Shown: one piece after another, positions 48,198 through 61,600 of the stretch
Layout of the letters: every line of letters begins with the position of its first letter
Position numbering within the stretch: the stretch's first letter is position 1
Source of the DNA: Phylloscopus collybita
Taxonomy: Eukaryota; Chordata; Aves; Passeriformes; Phylloscopidae
Direction: 5' to 3'
Assembly: GCA_027886175.1 (NCBI GenBank)
Contig: JAJNNQ010000137.1
Span: 9,056,001-9,120,000, forward strand
Length of the DNA: 64,000 nt
Translations under genes and position numbers: made by a program
The notes under the pieces: model-generated
What the model saw: only the letters and a program-made list of their open reading frames with translations
What the model was told of the DNA's origin: nothing
Database searches by the model: none

Positions 48198-48652
48198 ATG
48201 TGGACCTGTTGAAATGAGTCCAGAGGAGGGTCATCAGAGGGCTGGATTGCCTTTCCCATGAGGACAGGCTGAGAGACTTGAGGCTGTTCAGCTTGGAAAG
48301 GCTCCAGGGAGAGCCAGTAGCACCTTCTGGTACCTAAAGGTAGCTACAAGAGAGATGGACAGGGAATTTTTACAAAGTCATGGAGTGATAGGACAAAGGG
48401 TAATTGCCTTAAATGGAAAGAGAGCAGGTTTAGATTAGATATTAGGAAGAAATTCTTCACAATGAGAGTGGTGAGACAATGAAATATGTTGCCCAGAGTT
48501 GTGGATGCTCCATTCCCTGGAAGTGTTCAAGGCTGGGTTGGATGGGGGTCTGAGCAACCTGGTCTAGTAGAAGATGTCCCTGCCCATGACAGGGGGGTTA
48601 GAATTAGGTGATCTTTAAGGTCTCTTTCAATCCAAAAGACTCTATAGTTCTG
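48198..48652 (+). mobile_element. CR1 LINE 3' end, about 455 bp, plus strand
   Basis: GTCCAGAGGAGGGTCATCAG, CTTGAGGCTGTTCAGCTTGG, AGATTAGATATTAGGAAGAA, TTCTTCACAATGAGAG, TTGCCCAGAGTTGTGGATGC, AACCTGGTCTAGTAG and GGTGATCTTTAAGGTCTC follow in exact CR1 order. It is a typical 5'-truncated insertion and the longest uninterrupted avian-type CR1 here. Confidence 0.95.
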
Positions 48653-50364
48653 ATATTAAACTATCATACCAAAATCTGCAGCATTTCAGATTAGCAGTTG
48701 TTGTTGAAAAATCTTACTCATTCCTGCCAGGAATAGGATTCTGTGAGCAAAACCTTGGACCCACCCATTAAGTCCCAAATTGTGGAATTAATTTTGTGCA
48801 CTTTTTACTTCCAGTTAGTACTAAGGAGAAGAGCTAACAGGGTGTAATAACCTTTAAACCAGAGCCAATTCACCAAATGGACTTTGAAGTCACACCTTGC
48901 ATTGTCAAATGTATGTGTTTTCAAGACTTGTGGTATTTTTAGCCATGCTGCTTCCCTTGATCTGTGCTGAGTTTTGAATTGTTCAGACACCATTTGATCA
49001 AACTAAAAAAAAAAAAAAAAAGAAAAAAAAAAAAAAAGAAAAAAAAAGAGTGTATATGTATGCTACAATGACTTCAAGCAGAAACACAGATAATTCCATT
49101 TACCTCAATGATAGAGACTTCTGCACAGTATCTCAGATTTAATGCTCAGTAGGACAATACGAAGCATTGCCTAAACCACATAGACACCTGGTGAGACTAA
49201 AGCAACATGGCTGAAGCTATCTCAGCTGACTTTTATTTTCTAGTAATTTCTGCATGGGTATGGCTGGGTGTCACTACAACACTGGCAACAGTGTTCATGT
49301 CAGTATAGCTTCTCTTTTGAACAGAATTTTACTTACTGCCTTCAGGTTTATATTATTATTATTATTAATATTATTAATGAATACTATTTAATGCAGTACC
49401 AACATATTTGGGTACTCCTGGTCTCAACAGAATTTTAAAATGGGGGCCTAGCTCAGTGGAACCAGACAATGAGCTGATATGATAATTGCTGATATGAGGT
49501 TGGGAGAGCTGTAAGACTCACCCTTGGTTTACCCCCAAACATTCAGCAGTACATTGAAGAAAATTTAAAATCCTTTGGGGGAACTATATTTCTGCCTTTG
49601 GCCATGCACTGATCTGTTAACTACTGATAGTCCAAAGTGCTGTATTGAAAATATAACAGAATTCATAAATTAGATCTCTCCCAGTCAGCACACAATGAGA
49701 AAAAACAGATAACAAAATGATAGCAACATGAGATTTGTTCTGAGTAGCAGTTTAGCAAACAAGTAATATCAGGGAGATCAGGAACAAATTCTTGGTTTAT
49801 TTGATTTCTATCTGCTTGAAGAGTCCCATGAGTACTGGTCTGGAGGTGTGCTACTTTGAATCTGGCTTTATATGCATAATTATCTACTCACTTAGATCTA
49901 GGCCTCCAAGGTAATGGCCCTAACATTCTCAGTCATTGCTCCAATGAATAATTATTTCCCTAATAATAATTATATTATGCAAAGAGGAAGAGTTTTTCTA
50001 AATGAAGTGTTATATCTCCATTTGGTCAAAAGTGCAAAAGATAAAAAGGGTAAAAGGAAAAAAAAAGTCCTCTAGATATGAAATCTCCTTTTCTACAGTT
50101 TAATTTTCCTGGCATATGCATACGGTCTTTCAAGTGCCCAACTAAGTCTGGGACAAAGAGAATGTTTAGCTTTCATCGCCATTGAAAATTTATAACTTTT
50201 TCCATTCATACAACTATATTTAATATTCAGCCTTTTCCCCAAATGAGTAAACATCACTTGATATATCTGAATAAATGGCAGGTATGCTCTGCTCATTAAC
50301 TGAATTGTGCATCTTAGAGACCAGCTAATGAATCTGTCTGACAACTGTGTCTGCCAAGGATCTC
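48653..50364. other. Unique non-coding DNA with an A-rich tract
   Basis: No gene recognised. An A-rich tract (A runs broken by single G) lies at 49005-49049. A short (ATT)n run lies near 49350-49370. Confidence 0.5.
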
Positions 50365-50520
50365 ATCAATTCTTTGCATAAAAGACCAGTGTAGGGGTTT
50401 CATTAATGTCTCTTTAACTGCTTTTTAATTAGCAATTATGGCACTTTCCTATGATTTTTCAAAAGTTAATACACAAATAATACAAAATGTTTTTAGTAAA
50501 GAATGACAGTGCTTTAGAAA
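50365..50520. other. Candidate conserved non-coding segment
   Basis: An octamer-like CTTTGCATAAA and a homeodomain-type TTTTAATTAGCAATTATGG lie within 80 bases, in unique DNA with no simple repeats. This only suggests a possible enhancer. Nothing in one sequence proves constraint. Confidence 0.25.
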
Positions 50521-51080
50521 GCTCTTGTGCTATAAATATGGTCCTGAGAAATAATTGCCAACTGGCTTCTTTAATGCTTGTTTTCTACAGGAGAGATGAT
50601 GACAGCTATATTCACTGCAAGGAGACTGAATAAGTACAGAACTCTGCTGGGACTTTTCCTCTCAAACTCCCTTTTCATGCTTGTATTTTTCCTACACCCT
50701 TTTGGAGTCCATCAGACCACCACAGACAATTATTAATGGATATCACGTGCTTTGCTCGCTGAAGAGACTTAAAATGCCTGCTACAGATTTGTCAAGCCAA
50801 TCTGCTGTATATGGAGGGTGAGGGAATATAGCCTTAACCGTGACTCAGTTAGCCCTTCTTTGAATTAGTGTGCTCATGAGAGCTGAAAATTAACACAAAC
50901 ACATGTGCAGAGCCTCCTTTGAACATGTGAGCAAGCTTGGCAACTGGTAATTTTAGCCTCTGAAACACAGGGTTGATGGCCTTTACATAATTGGCCCCGT
51001 GAGACAAACTGCAAAATGTAGCTTGAGGCTTTTCCTCTGGGATTAAAGAAAACATCCACCCTGAGAGATTTATCCATGGT
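50521..51080. other. Unique non-coding DNA
   Basis: No gene or repeat family recognised. Confidence 0.5.
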
Positions 51081-51084
51081 AAAA

Positions 51085-51158
<74 letters not shown>
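51081..51158. repeat. (A)22 followed by (AT)n microsatellite
   Basis: Twenty-two A residues run into about 54 bases of AT dinucleotides. Frames translated across it give Ile/Tyr repeats and are artefacts. Confidence 0.92.
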
Positions 51159-51160
<2 letters not shown>

Positions 51161-52001
51161 CATGTATATCCAAGTCCAGACTAATTCTTTCCTAATTTAT
51201 TTTTCTGAAAAATTACAAGACTTTTGGAATAAATAAAATAAAGGAAAAAATAGCCACACTGATGAATTTCAGGAAGATTTCCACTTATTTTAAGTAAAGT
51301 TTTGAACAATCTGATGCACAAAGAGACTAATCTGACATCCTGTATTTGCCTCAATGATTTCATTAGTTCCTTCATGTTTACCAGTACATAACCAGAGTTG
51401 TATTGTGAACAGCAAGGGAAAGGAGCTCCCATTGAAACCCACCTTGATGGGACATCTTTACTAGAAAAGCAATAGCAAGAGGCCACAAGTGTGCAAGGAG
51501 CTTTTGATTGCTAAAAAACTCACACTATTGAGGAGTGGTGCAGTCCATGGCATAACCTCACAGTGTTCCTAAAAAGTACTATGGGAAGGAATTGCCACGA
51601 TCAAGGAGGGGAAGAGAATTCTGCCATGTAGACACAGCTCATGTTGTGTTACTTTCTAACAGGTTGACAGGATAGGATCTGGCCTATTGCTTCATTACAA
51701 TTGTTTTAACTAAAATGTTAAAGGAAGTCAAAGCTGTAGCAGACAGAGACACCTTCATTCCAATTGGAGGAAGATGAACCAGTGGTGCCAACCATGTCTG
51801 ATAGGTATTTTCTGTTAGTGTCTTACACTCCTATCTTCAGCTTAAGAGATTCAAATTAATGTAATTTGCATCCCTCAAGATGCCTTAGGTACTATATGGC
51901 TTCAGTGCCTCCCTTTCCACCCCTCCTGCTGAAATTTGACCTACTGACTAACAAAGGATTCATGGGAAAAGAATGGAAACAAAACAAAACACACACACAG
52001 A

Positions 52002-52002
<1 letters not shown>
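51159..52002. other. Unique non-coding DNA
   Basis: No gene recognised. A 101-codon minus-strand frame at 51181-51486 has no motif. Confidence 0.5.

Positions 52003-52046
<44 letters not shown>
52003..52046 (+). repeat. 44-base poly(A) tract
   Basis: A pure A run preceded by (AC)n and (CAAAA)n words. No retrocopy body is recognised upstream. Confidence 0.88.
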
Positions 52047-52048
<2 letters not shown>

Positions 52049-53956
52049 AAGAAAACCTCACTCTGCACAGATGTCCTAATGTAGCCTTTAGGTCACCAGG
52101 AGAGTCCTGAACTCTGGTAAATGTTCCCATCACTGTTTATATATTTTATATTAGGCAGTCACTGGTAAAAGTAAAAATAATTCTGAGAGTAGGGATCTGG
52201 AATTCAGGCTTCCTGTCACCTCCTTGATGAATATCTTAGCAACTAGGCTGGTTTATTTTTAAAATTATTCCAATCCCTGACTTAGCTGGAGCAGAATACT
52301 TTGTGTACAATGTACTCCTGCAATGTTCTTGTGGTCAAACAACAGTAATGAGTCTTTAGTCACTAGTCAAATTACTCATTTCATATCATGAGGTATTAAC
52401 TTTGTCAATTCACTTTTCAAACTTTCTCTAGCAGGCAAGTAACCAAAATCAAGGCTCTTTTTATAGTCCCAGACATTTCTTGGAACACCACAGGTGCTAT
52501 AAGTAGAGCTACCTAACTGTTTTAATGATGGAGACTGTTATAGCAAGTTACTGAAGTGAAAGTTGCTAAACTGTTAAACTAAGGAAGAAGGAGAAATATA
52601 CCATTAGGGAAAAAACATTCAGAACATTGGCAACCATATGAAGAAAAATATTCCAGTTCACTGTGTATCCATTAAGATGATGGCATCGGCTACGTGCACT
52701 TTTGTGTATGCTTTTCATTCTGTTTAGATATTCTTCTCGATATGTCCTTGCATTCAAGCTAAAATGAAAAAAATTTACAGACAATCTCATTCTACCTGCC
52801 AAATGACAGATCACTGAAAAGATGTTCTGATACTGAGTGGCCTCCTTCACCTACCCCTTCTATCCAGTCCACTTAAGAAATTATGTTCTTCTCCCTGCAA
52901 TGCCCTTCTTTTAATACCTTTCCTTTTATTTTCTGTAGTGTTCCTCCTTTGTTCATCTGTGGTGGTTCTGAATGCTAATGAGTCCACTTCTGATTTAGCA
53001 TTTTGTGAGGTCAGTTTGTGAGGAGACTAAAGCAGACATTGTATTTTGAATCCCAGATTAATTAAAGAAATCTTGAACAAAGACTCAAGGTCGTTTTTTG
53101 CGATAGAGAAAGAAAAGAAAATATTGGTTCAAAACCTTATAACCAGCAAATGAAATTAGGGTGAAGGTGTCAAAAATGTTGCAGACAGCTCAGAGATCCT
53201 ATATGTTAGGGAGAATAATTTCAGTGTTCATTACTGTTTCCAAGGTATACACAGATGGTGGTGATAGGGGGTGATGGATACCTACGAGCAGATATTTCAA
53301 GACGTGTTGCCCAAATGGATGCTGGTTCAGAAGGACAACCAATTTCTGAATTTAATTAAACTTTTTGTTTTTTTCCCCAGTATGATAATACCTAAAGAAG
53401 CCTCCACTTCAACATAGGAATAGTATTCCCATAGAAATAGTACTACCATAAGACCCATGCATGTGTTATAGTGGACCTTTCTGCATGCATAAGGAAATCT
53501 CTATGTCTTGGCCAAGCTGAGTGGTAAGAAAGGAAAGCATCTGCTTTTGCTCACCTTTTAGTTTTATGGCTGTAGATGAAATGCCTGCAAAATATAAGGC
53601 AGAGAGAAGCAGAAAACAACTGTAAGGTCTAGAGTGAATGAAACATCTCTAAAAAGACTTTGTGTCCAGTTGCAACATTAGAAGTTTAGAGTTCTGTTTT
53701 GCATTCTTATTTACTGTGTTCTGGTGAGAATGACCTCACATTTCAACTAGCATGGCTTGGGAGGTAAATGTTTTGTCTTCTTTACAACTGGATAAAAAGA
53801 ATTATGTTCATATAGTGAATATAATTCTGTCAGAGACAATGCCTAAAATACTCCAAACCAACCAACCAATAAAATAAAAAACCTCCCAAACCCCTTTAGA
53901 AAAAGCTAAAAAAAAAAGAGTTTTTGGTTAAAGCTTTAACTAAAACTTTAATTTTA
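52047..53956. other. Unique non-coding DNA
   Basis: No gene or named repeat recognised. A short CCAACCAACC-type run lies near 53855-53870. Confidence 0.5.
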
Positions 53957-54020
53957 AAGTTTTGATAAAGAATAAACCATTTTTCAAGAAGTTTTGATAA
54001 AGAATAAATCTTTTTTCAAG
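53957..54020. repeat. 32-bp tandem duplication
   Basis: Copies at 53957-53988 and 53989-54020 differ at two bases. Both contain AAGTTTTGATAAAGAATAAA. High identity indicates recent duplication. Confidence 0.88.
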
Positions 54021-55014
54021 AATTCTGACTGCAAAAACTTCTTCTGCAGCCACTGGAGAAAGATTTAGACACATATTACCGTTAAATCAACTCAGCCTCT
54101 CCCTGGAATCCCCCAAGAATGGGGAAACTTCTGTTTTTGTTGTGCCTTTACAGACATCGATCTCTTCAGAGGAAGAGTTATTCTGGTTGATATTGGTGTT
54201 TATGTTCAACAGTTCTCCTTCGGACCTATGCTAAGTTCAGAACTCCCTAATCTTTTTTTTATATCTGGAAACAAATGCAGGGAACATAAAGAACTTCCTT
54301 AAACCATATGTGATAGCACAGACTCCCTGGAGAGTCAGGGTAGCTACAAGTGCTGCTGCTTTCCTTTCCTTCAAAGGGAAGTTAGGATTGGTAGTCCCCC
54401 AAAACAAACCATTGTGTCCATCCATGAAGCAATAAATCCAGCAATCCAGAAGCCCGTTCATCAAGCTTACTGAGCACGAGTGCACTCGTTCCACAGTCTG
54501 TAAGTGCCCATGCACCCCTCCTGACTACAATCAAAGAAAAGAAAGAACCAGGCACAGGACACACAAAGCACCATTACACACTGAAGAGATGAACAGGTAA
54601 CTTCAAATATTGACAGATGAAAACAGAGCAAAGAGGGGCTCCGCCCAGACAGTCAAGTCTCATGAACAGGAACTTGTGATTTCTGCATGCATTAGCCAGA
54701 ACCTTCACAGCACCCTCATTTCTGAGTCAAAAAAATCCCTCCAGATCTGCTCCTGTCAAACTGAAGTCACTCCCACTACTGGGGGTTGCTGCAGTCATTT
54801 TGTTGATTTTATTGATTATTAATGTCATGGCAAATTTATAATAGTCTCCACCACATTCTCCCAAATTACAAGATCCAAGATGGGTCTTGTGAAACAGATA
54901 AACAGATCACTTCACTCCAAATTCCATTTAACTAAGAGAAATCAGAAGAACTTAAGTTAGTCTGACCTGAGATTTTAAAGGGACAGAGAGAAATAGAGAC
55001 CAATCTTCTCAATT
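54021..55014. other. Unique non-coding DNA
   Basis: No gene recognised. Frames of 92 codons or fewer, without motifs. Confidence 0.5.
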
Positions 55015-55203
55015 AAAAACAAAACAAAACAAAACAAAAAACAAACAAAAAAAACAAACCAACAAACCAACAACAACAACAAAAAAAAACCAACCAACCA
55101 ACCAACCAAAACAAACAAACAAAACAAAAAAACCCAACGAAACAAACAAAAAAGAAACACCCCCCCCCACCAAACAAACAAAAAACCAAACCAAACCACA
55201 CCA
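55015..55203 (+). repeat. 189-base A/C tract with only two G
   Basis: The first 124 bases (55015-55138) contain only A and C. Two single G residues follow at 55139 and 55154, then A/C again to 55203, including a 10-base C run. It contains (CCAA)n and (CAA)n sub-runs. A 170-codon minus-strand frame across it is the longest in the window and is an artefact. Confidence 0.92.
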
Positions 55204-55584
55204 GGTTTGACAAGTTACATGTTTCCTTTTATTGAATTTAAAATGTTTTGGATTGAGTATTTTGAAAAGAAATAAGAGAGATGAGGTGTGGAAGCATTCT
55301 ATTTTATTGGAAAAGACTGTAGTTAAGGTATTAATTTCAGAAATTAAAGGTTCATTTCCTTCGTCTGAATGAGGATACTGAAATCCCCAGTCTTTGTAAC
55401 TAGGCAAGTTTGTATTCAAAGAAAAAGTCATGGGGTCATTCTCTTTTGCCTTTTGCCAGTGAATATTTTTGTATTTTATACCTAGGAGTATTTCAAAGAG
55501 ACCTGTTTTGCTCTGCTGCACAGCCTGATGAAGGGTGGTTAGGGAACCTGTCTCAGAATTTCATAATGATTGTCTATCTGCTTT
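55204..55584. other. Unique non-coding DNA
   Basis: No gene or repeat recognised. Confidence 0.5.
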
Positions 55585-55650
55585 GCTCAAACCAAAGCTT
55601 CCCAGTGCAGGAACAGTGCTCTAACTACCAGGCAAGAGGTAGAGCTGTCA
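55585..55650 (-). mobile_element. Possible ancient tRNA-derived SINE fragment, minus strand
   Basis: On the minus strand the sequence reads TGGTAGTTAGAGCACTG, then GGGAAGC, then TTTGGTTTGAGC. This resembles the A-box-to-B-box layout of old amniote tRNA-derived SINEs (MIR-like families with GTTAGAGCAC). The B box is degraded and no tail or target duplication is visible. Confidence 0.45.
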
Positions 55651-58600
55651 CATCTCCTCTTTAATGAGCATTTAAAATACTCTGTTCTGCGCTTCCAGAC
55701 AAACAAACTGTCACAGAATGTCATTATAACAAAGTAATGAATGTATTTATATGCCAATGTATATATTCAGAAGATACCTCTCCTACTGAAGAAAAAGGCA
55801 CTAATCTGCAGTTGCTGCCACTTGAGCTGTGAGGACATTTGCATTAACTGTTCTCTTTTTCTCACTGATACATTAATCTCTTAGTTTATAGCACCAAGCA
55901 TTGTGCTGAGCAGGGACAGTCATACAGCCCTGCCAGGTGGCATGTTTTTAACCTTACCTATTAGCTTAAAAAAGCCCCTCTTTATGTACAGTTAAGACGG
56001 ATAAAAAATATTAAAAGTCTTGGGATCCCATAATTTCATTCTTCTGATTATTATGGGGAGTAGAGGGAGGCATCTTATGCAAACTATATGTAAGTATAAT
56101 TAAGTGGCTGCTAGGATGTGCATCAGATACTTCTTCACAACTACTGAATGGTCCCAAGAAAAATCTTGCTGCTCAGTCAGAAGGTGTTCATACACTGTGT
56201 TAGTTGGATAAATCTCAGCTCAGATCCATGTCTTGTTCTTCTTTTCCAATGCAGACTACACATCAACTATCCAGAAGACAAAGAGCCTTTTCTGGCACGT
56301 GATGCTTCAGGGAGTTCCCAGCAACCCAGTGACCACAGCTCACAGCTGCTGCTTTTTTCTTTTCAGTTTTCATTTTTACTCATTTTCAAGGCATTAAAAG
56401 ACTTACTAATTTTCTTTCAGCAGCTGAACTACTGTAAATGTTATGAAGGGTTTATTAGTGTATGAAGCATTCTCTCAGAAACCACCAGCCAAACACTGTA
56501 TATTACAGACTCCCAGTGTTTTCATCTAGAGCAGTGAGCAAATGCTCAGGATGACAAAAATTGGACTCATTGGACCTTGCTGTATGTGCTGTGCTATGAC
56601 AGATTGATTTCAGACATTAAATAGCAAGAGTGAAATCCAAAAAACCTAACGTGAGGTCATATCCTGAGTTTTTGCTGCAGCAAATTCACATCAGCTACAG
56701 TTTGAAAGATATTGAGGGGAAATAAAAACTGGGAAAGAAAATCTGAAGAGTGAACTGCAGTTTTAATTTATTTTTATGCTATCAATTTGTGGCAGAGATC
56801 TAAATGACAACACATAGTTATTTTTCCTTTTCTAGATGCAGTACTTTAAGCAGACTTGTGATGCTGAGGGCACATCAATAGCTTATAATAAATAGCATTT
56901 AAATATTGAGGAATTTGGGGTCAAACCTTTGATTCCTGCACCACTTGCACTTCTGTCTACACTCACTTTTATTCTTCATTTGATCCTCTCTTCTCCCCAT
57001 TTTAGAGTTTCTTTCAGTGCTGCTTACTGGTGATTTTGAGGTCCAACTATCCTGAGATGCATGTAAATTTTACTAAAATCAATGGACCTCAACATTATCT
57101 TTGAATTGGAATATTTTATACCTCACTTGTGGACAGAGAAACATAATTGTTAGCTAATAGCCCATAGATATTTTTTTGGTTTAACAGCTCTTTGAGCTTG
57201 TCATTAAAAAAGCTTGATTCTCTTAGGAAATAGTCCCAGTAGAGGACCTTTAACCCTATTTCCCTAAGCAAAGACTATCAGAAATCTGATTGCACGTCCT
57301 ATCCTATATGCATACCTAGGATCCTAATAATTTAAATATTTATGCAACTACTGGACAGAATTCATTAAACACTGACCATAAAAAATATCCTTTAGGGAAT
57401 CCAATAGAGTTCTCTAGTATTGATGTTAGGTTATGTTTTGCTGGACTGAAAAAGAAATGAAAGCTTCAATCAGAACATACTGAGAGCTCAATTCTTTGTC
57501 GCAGAAAGCTATGCATTCACTCTTTAAAACACAATGCTATACCCACTTCATCTTAAAAAGCATTGTCTGAAGTGAAACAGAATGTTGGAAATTACAGCTG
57601 AGAGGGTGAGGAAAGAGGCACTGAATATTTTTAATCATATTTATTAATCATAAGTTGAAAAAAAAAAAAGAGAATTGTTGTCTGCTCAAGGAATATGATG
57701 AGATGGGGAGTGAAGTGTCTATATTCTAAATGTCTGCTTCACCAAAGCTCAGAACTACTCGTGCAAATGTACAGCTGGCATGTGGAGAAAAGAAGAAAAT
57801 GGGTATTTTTCTATACTAGCACACTGAATAAACCCACTCATTCTTCTGACGCAGTGGGAGAGTGGGAGACATTCAGAGGCAAGGTGGACGTGGGACTGTG
57901 AACTTGTATTAAAATAGCAGCCATCATTAAGTTTTCTTCATGTTTTCTAATTAACACAATTTAAAAAAATAATCAAATGAACCTGTCAATGCTTTGAAGT
58001 ACCTTATTATTCACAGTGATTTGTTTATGATGCTTTTTTCTCTTGAACTAATTTAGAGTAGGGATGCACTGATGAGGCTGCTTTATTGCTTCATTTTCAG
58101 TATATCAGTGTTGAATGTGCAATCCCACAGCTGGGTACAATTCTCAGCAGTTCAGTCACATGAACAGAGTTGGGTATATTGAAAGTCAAAACCAATTCTT
58201 GGTTTCTTTTTCAGTGTGCATATCTCATTAGTCAAAGGGGACTGTTTAGAAGCAATTAATCAGTGAAATTTACATTACATACACTGCTTAAGCTAATTTA
58301 TAACAATATATAGATGCTATAATCCAGACAACAATGGTTCCAGGCCAAAGAATATATGAAGTACACAGGAGAGCAAGTGAAAAAAGACAAAATAATTTAG
58401 TCAGAGGTGAAAAATTCAGTAGAGAAAGGTGTGAATTTTGTTTTCTTAAAAATCAAAATTATTTCTGAGAAGAATAAATTATATGGATCTGAAGTATTGA
58501 CAAGATCTTAGGAGCTTGCACAAAGATAGGAACTGATTAAAAAATCCTTTACAATGCTAACAGCTTTGATTTTGGTAATTTCTCTACAGAATTCAATCCT

Positions 58601-61600
58601 TTTCCTTAGGATTGACAGCATTTTAATTTTCCATCCTTTTTGTTGAAAATTTTTTTTCCAGGCAGTGAACAGGAGGCAGAAGAATCAAAAGCTGGGTGTT
58701 TATGCTTAGCTTTGCTGACTGCCCCTTAGCACATCCCTTCACCCTTCCCACCTGCTTCCCACCATGCTTTTCCTGCTGCAGCTGAAAGCTGTCTGGGAGA
58801 CCAACAAATTCACAGCATCCACTTCAGGTTTAGCACATTCACATTGGGGCACACAGGAACAACTGCAACACTACAATACAAATAATAATGTCCCTTTCTC
58901 CCCAGCCAGCAGGATCTTATCATGTTAAAAACCACTGCAGGTCTTCACCAGGAAGGCCACTCATATTAGTTTTTTTCTTATTCTAATTTAAATTAGCTGT
59001 ATCTTTTCTCATTTTAAGGTACTAAAGAGAAGTGTTATTTCTGTAATGTTTCATGAGTACGTAATATCAATAAATAAAACAGATCCACTAAATTTTGGGG
59101 GGTGAGTTGTTTAAAAAAAATGCAACTATACTGGTTGTCCAGTTGCAGTAGGAAATGAAACTGCATCTATCATCAGCACAAAAAGAGACAAAACCTACCT
59201 ACTACTGTATTCCCCTGAAAGCATGAGTCACAGACCTATTGAGAACAAAATATGGATGTCAGATGGTAGCCCCTCAGGCTGTCTGGCAACCTGCTTGCTG
59301 CTCAGAAAGAGGTAGCAGCTGCTTCATATAAGACTAATAAGGATGATAGAAAAGCCTATGCTGGCTTTCACAGATCCACACCTGAAGAAAATAGGCAAGG
59401 CAGGCTGTGTTTGAACCTCAGGAAAGAAGCAAATCCTAGTAAATGGGCTTGGAAGCAAGTATTGGTGGGTAGTCTTCATCTATGGAGAATCAGGAATGAT
59501 TCAGTCCTCTGACATTTTTTTTTAATTGAACTTTAAATCCTATAAAAAGTAGAAATATTTAATGTTGTTTTCCACTGTCCTACATTATATTTGGGTTCTT
59601 GTGCTGGGAATTTAAAATGAGTTAAGAGAATTCAGCTGCCCACTTCGATAATCCCACTCTGCTCAGTAGGCAGCTGGTGCTGGAACACTGTGAAAAAGGG
59701 AGGGTCAGATGCAGAAATCCAGCAAGATACTGCAGGAACTTCAGTATCAAAAACTGACTGAGGCAAAAGGTTGGAAGATGGACTAAAAGTACCCTGTTAT
59801 TCTAGAACAGAGGCTTCATCATTTTGTTTGAAGTACTGAAAACAAAAGGGGTTGGGGGGTGGGTTTTCCTTTAAAGAAAAAAAAAGAAATAAAAAGAGGT
59901 GGAAGAGAAGGCTTTCTTGAGCAGACTCTTTCAGTTACTGGATCAGACAGAAACTGTGTCTATAGAAATACAAGTGCATGGAGGAGGAGCAAAAGCAACC
60001 TGTGGCTGATAAATGGATTACTTTAAATCCAAATCCAATTCTAAAAGGTGAAGTGATTTCACAAATTAACTTCATTAAAACATAAATGAAAAATAGAAAT
60101 AAACAAAATCAATCATTGATTTTTCAATTTTATTTCTATAGTATAAATGTTTTTCATTATTATACTTTTGTTTTCCAGCCTTCTCCTCAAAAAAAAAAAA
60201 AAATTATTCCCTGTTAAAAACAATGTTTTGTTTAAACTAGAGTGTTTTTCAAAAAAAATCGTCTTGATTCACTGAGAAGCTAAAATAAATCTTGGCTTGC
60301 TACAAAAGGTGCTTTGTTTTTGTCTTTTTCAGAACTTCTAAGAAAAAAACAATTTTTTATTCATACAGCTGTAGTGAGGCAGAGGAGGGAGAAGTGGGTT
60401 GCTGATTAAAGGAAACATGCTGAAGTCTCTCTCAAGAGATACTGCAGCCAATGTATTTCAAGGTTTATTATGCCATAGCTGTTTCCTTTGTCCTTATAAA
60501 ACAAAAGAATATGTTCCTCTTACTTATTTTTTGTTCCCCCTGCACACAAGACAGCTGATCCCAAACAATGAGAAGGAACAACAGACCCCTGTAAACCAAG
60601 CACTGGGTATCTTGGGCCAACCCTGGCAGAAGCCTTCAGGTGTGTGCAAATAGAGATTCAAGTAGATACTTGTGCTTGTAGGAAGTTTGTAATTTAGCAG
60701 GCTGAAATAAAATTAAGGAGTACCAGATCATCATTTAAATGGTTGGACACTTCTCACTCCTTCAGAAACCCAGATGTAAACTGTACCTGGCACAACAATA
60801 CTTCTGCTCAGGTACTAGTCTGACATCCAGAGATGCTCTTTCTTTGAAGAACACTAGAATTTGAGGTCATGTCCAAAATACAAGATTCAATCTAGATTAA
60901 AAGATTCAACTTGTCATATTCCTTTCCATGATTTTACTTGCTTTCTGTTATTGGTGATAGGTCTCTCAGTAAAATTTAAATCTGCATAAAGAGAGGACTA
61001 TCTAGAAATAAAAGTTTTAACATTCAGGTAATCTACTGCAGGCTCTCCCTCCTGACCTCTGGGGAGCTGAAATCCTCCCTTCAGCTTCCAGCCTCTAAGG
61101 CAGGCACAGTATTACAGTTTCTTCCATCTTTTTCTCCATGCTTCCCTATTTGGTATTGGATGTTGTTTACAGCAGACACCAGTAGGAAAAGTTTTAGACC
61201 ACCTTCTCCAGAAGGTTCCTTAACTGCGTCAAAAAATGTGACAGCGAATGCCTTGTTCAGGCCCAAATCAGGGCTTAAGCTCCTTGCAAATGTGTATATT
61301 TGAGAATTTAAATAAAAGCAAACCTCTTGACAGTTCACCCACGGCTGAAAGAATCTGTAGAAATTGTTAAAATAATTTTCTAAATCAAGTTATATAAATA
61401 TATTCAATGAAACTGTGTCAAAAGCTCATAAAAATAAGGGAATGTCTTAAATGTCAAAAAGTATTTAAATGCTAATGAATGTATGTTTCACATATAAATG
61501 AACAAGACAATTCAGGAAATAAAAATAATCTCCTTCCTCCATGCCCTATGGATTATGCACCTGTAACACCTCAGTAAATAGGATACCATCCACTTCTTTG

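Noticed and set aside
55009..55521. 170-codon minus-strand open frame, the longest in the window
   Set aside because: Its C-terminal half is the translation of the A/C tract (Phe, Val, Leu, Cys runs). The N-terminal half has no recognisable motif.
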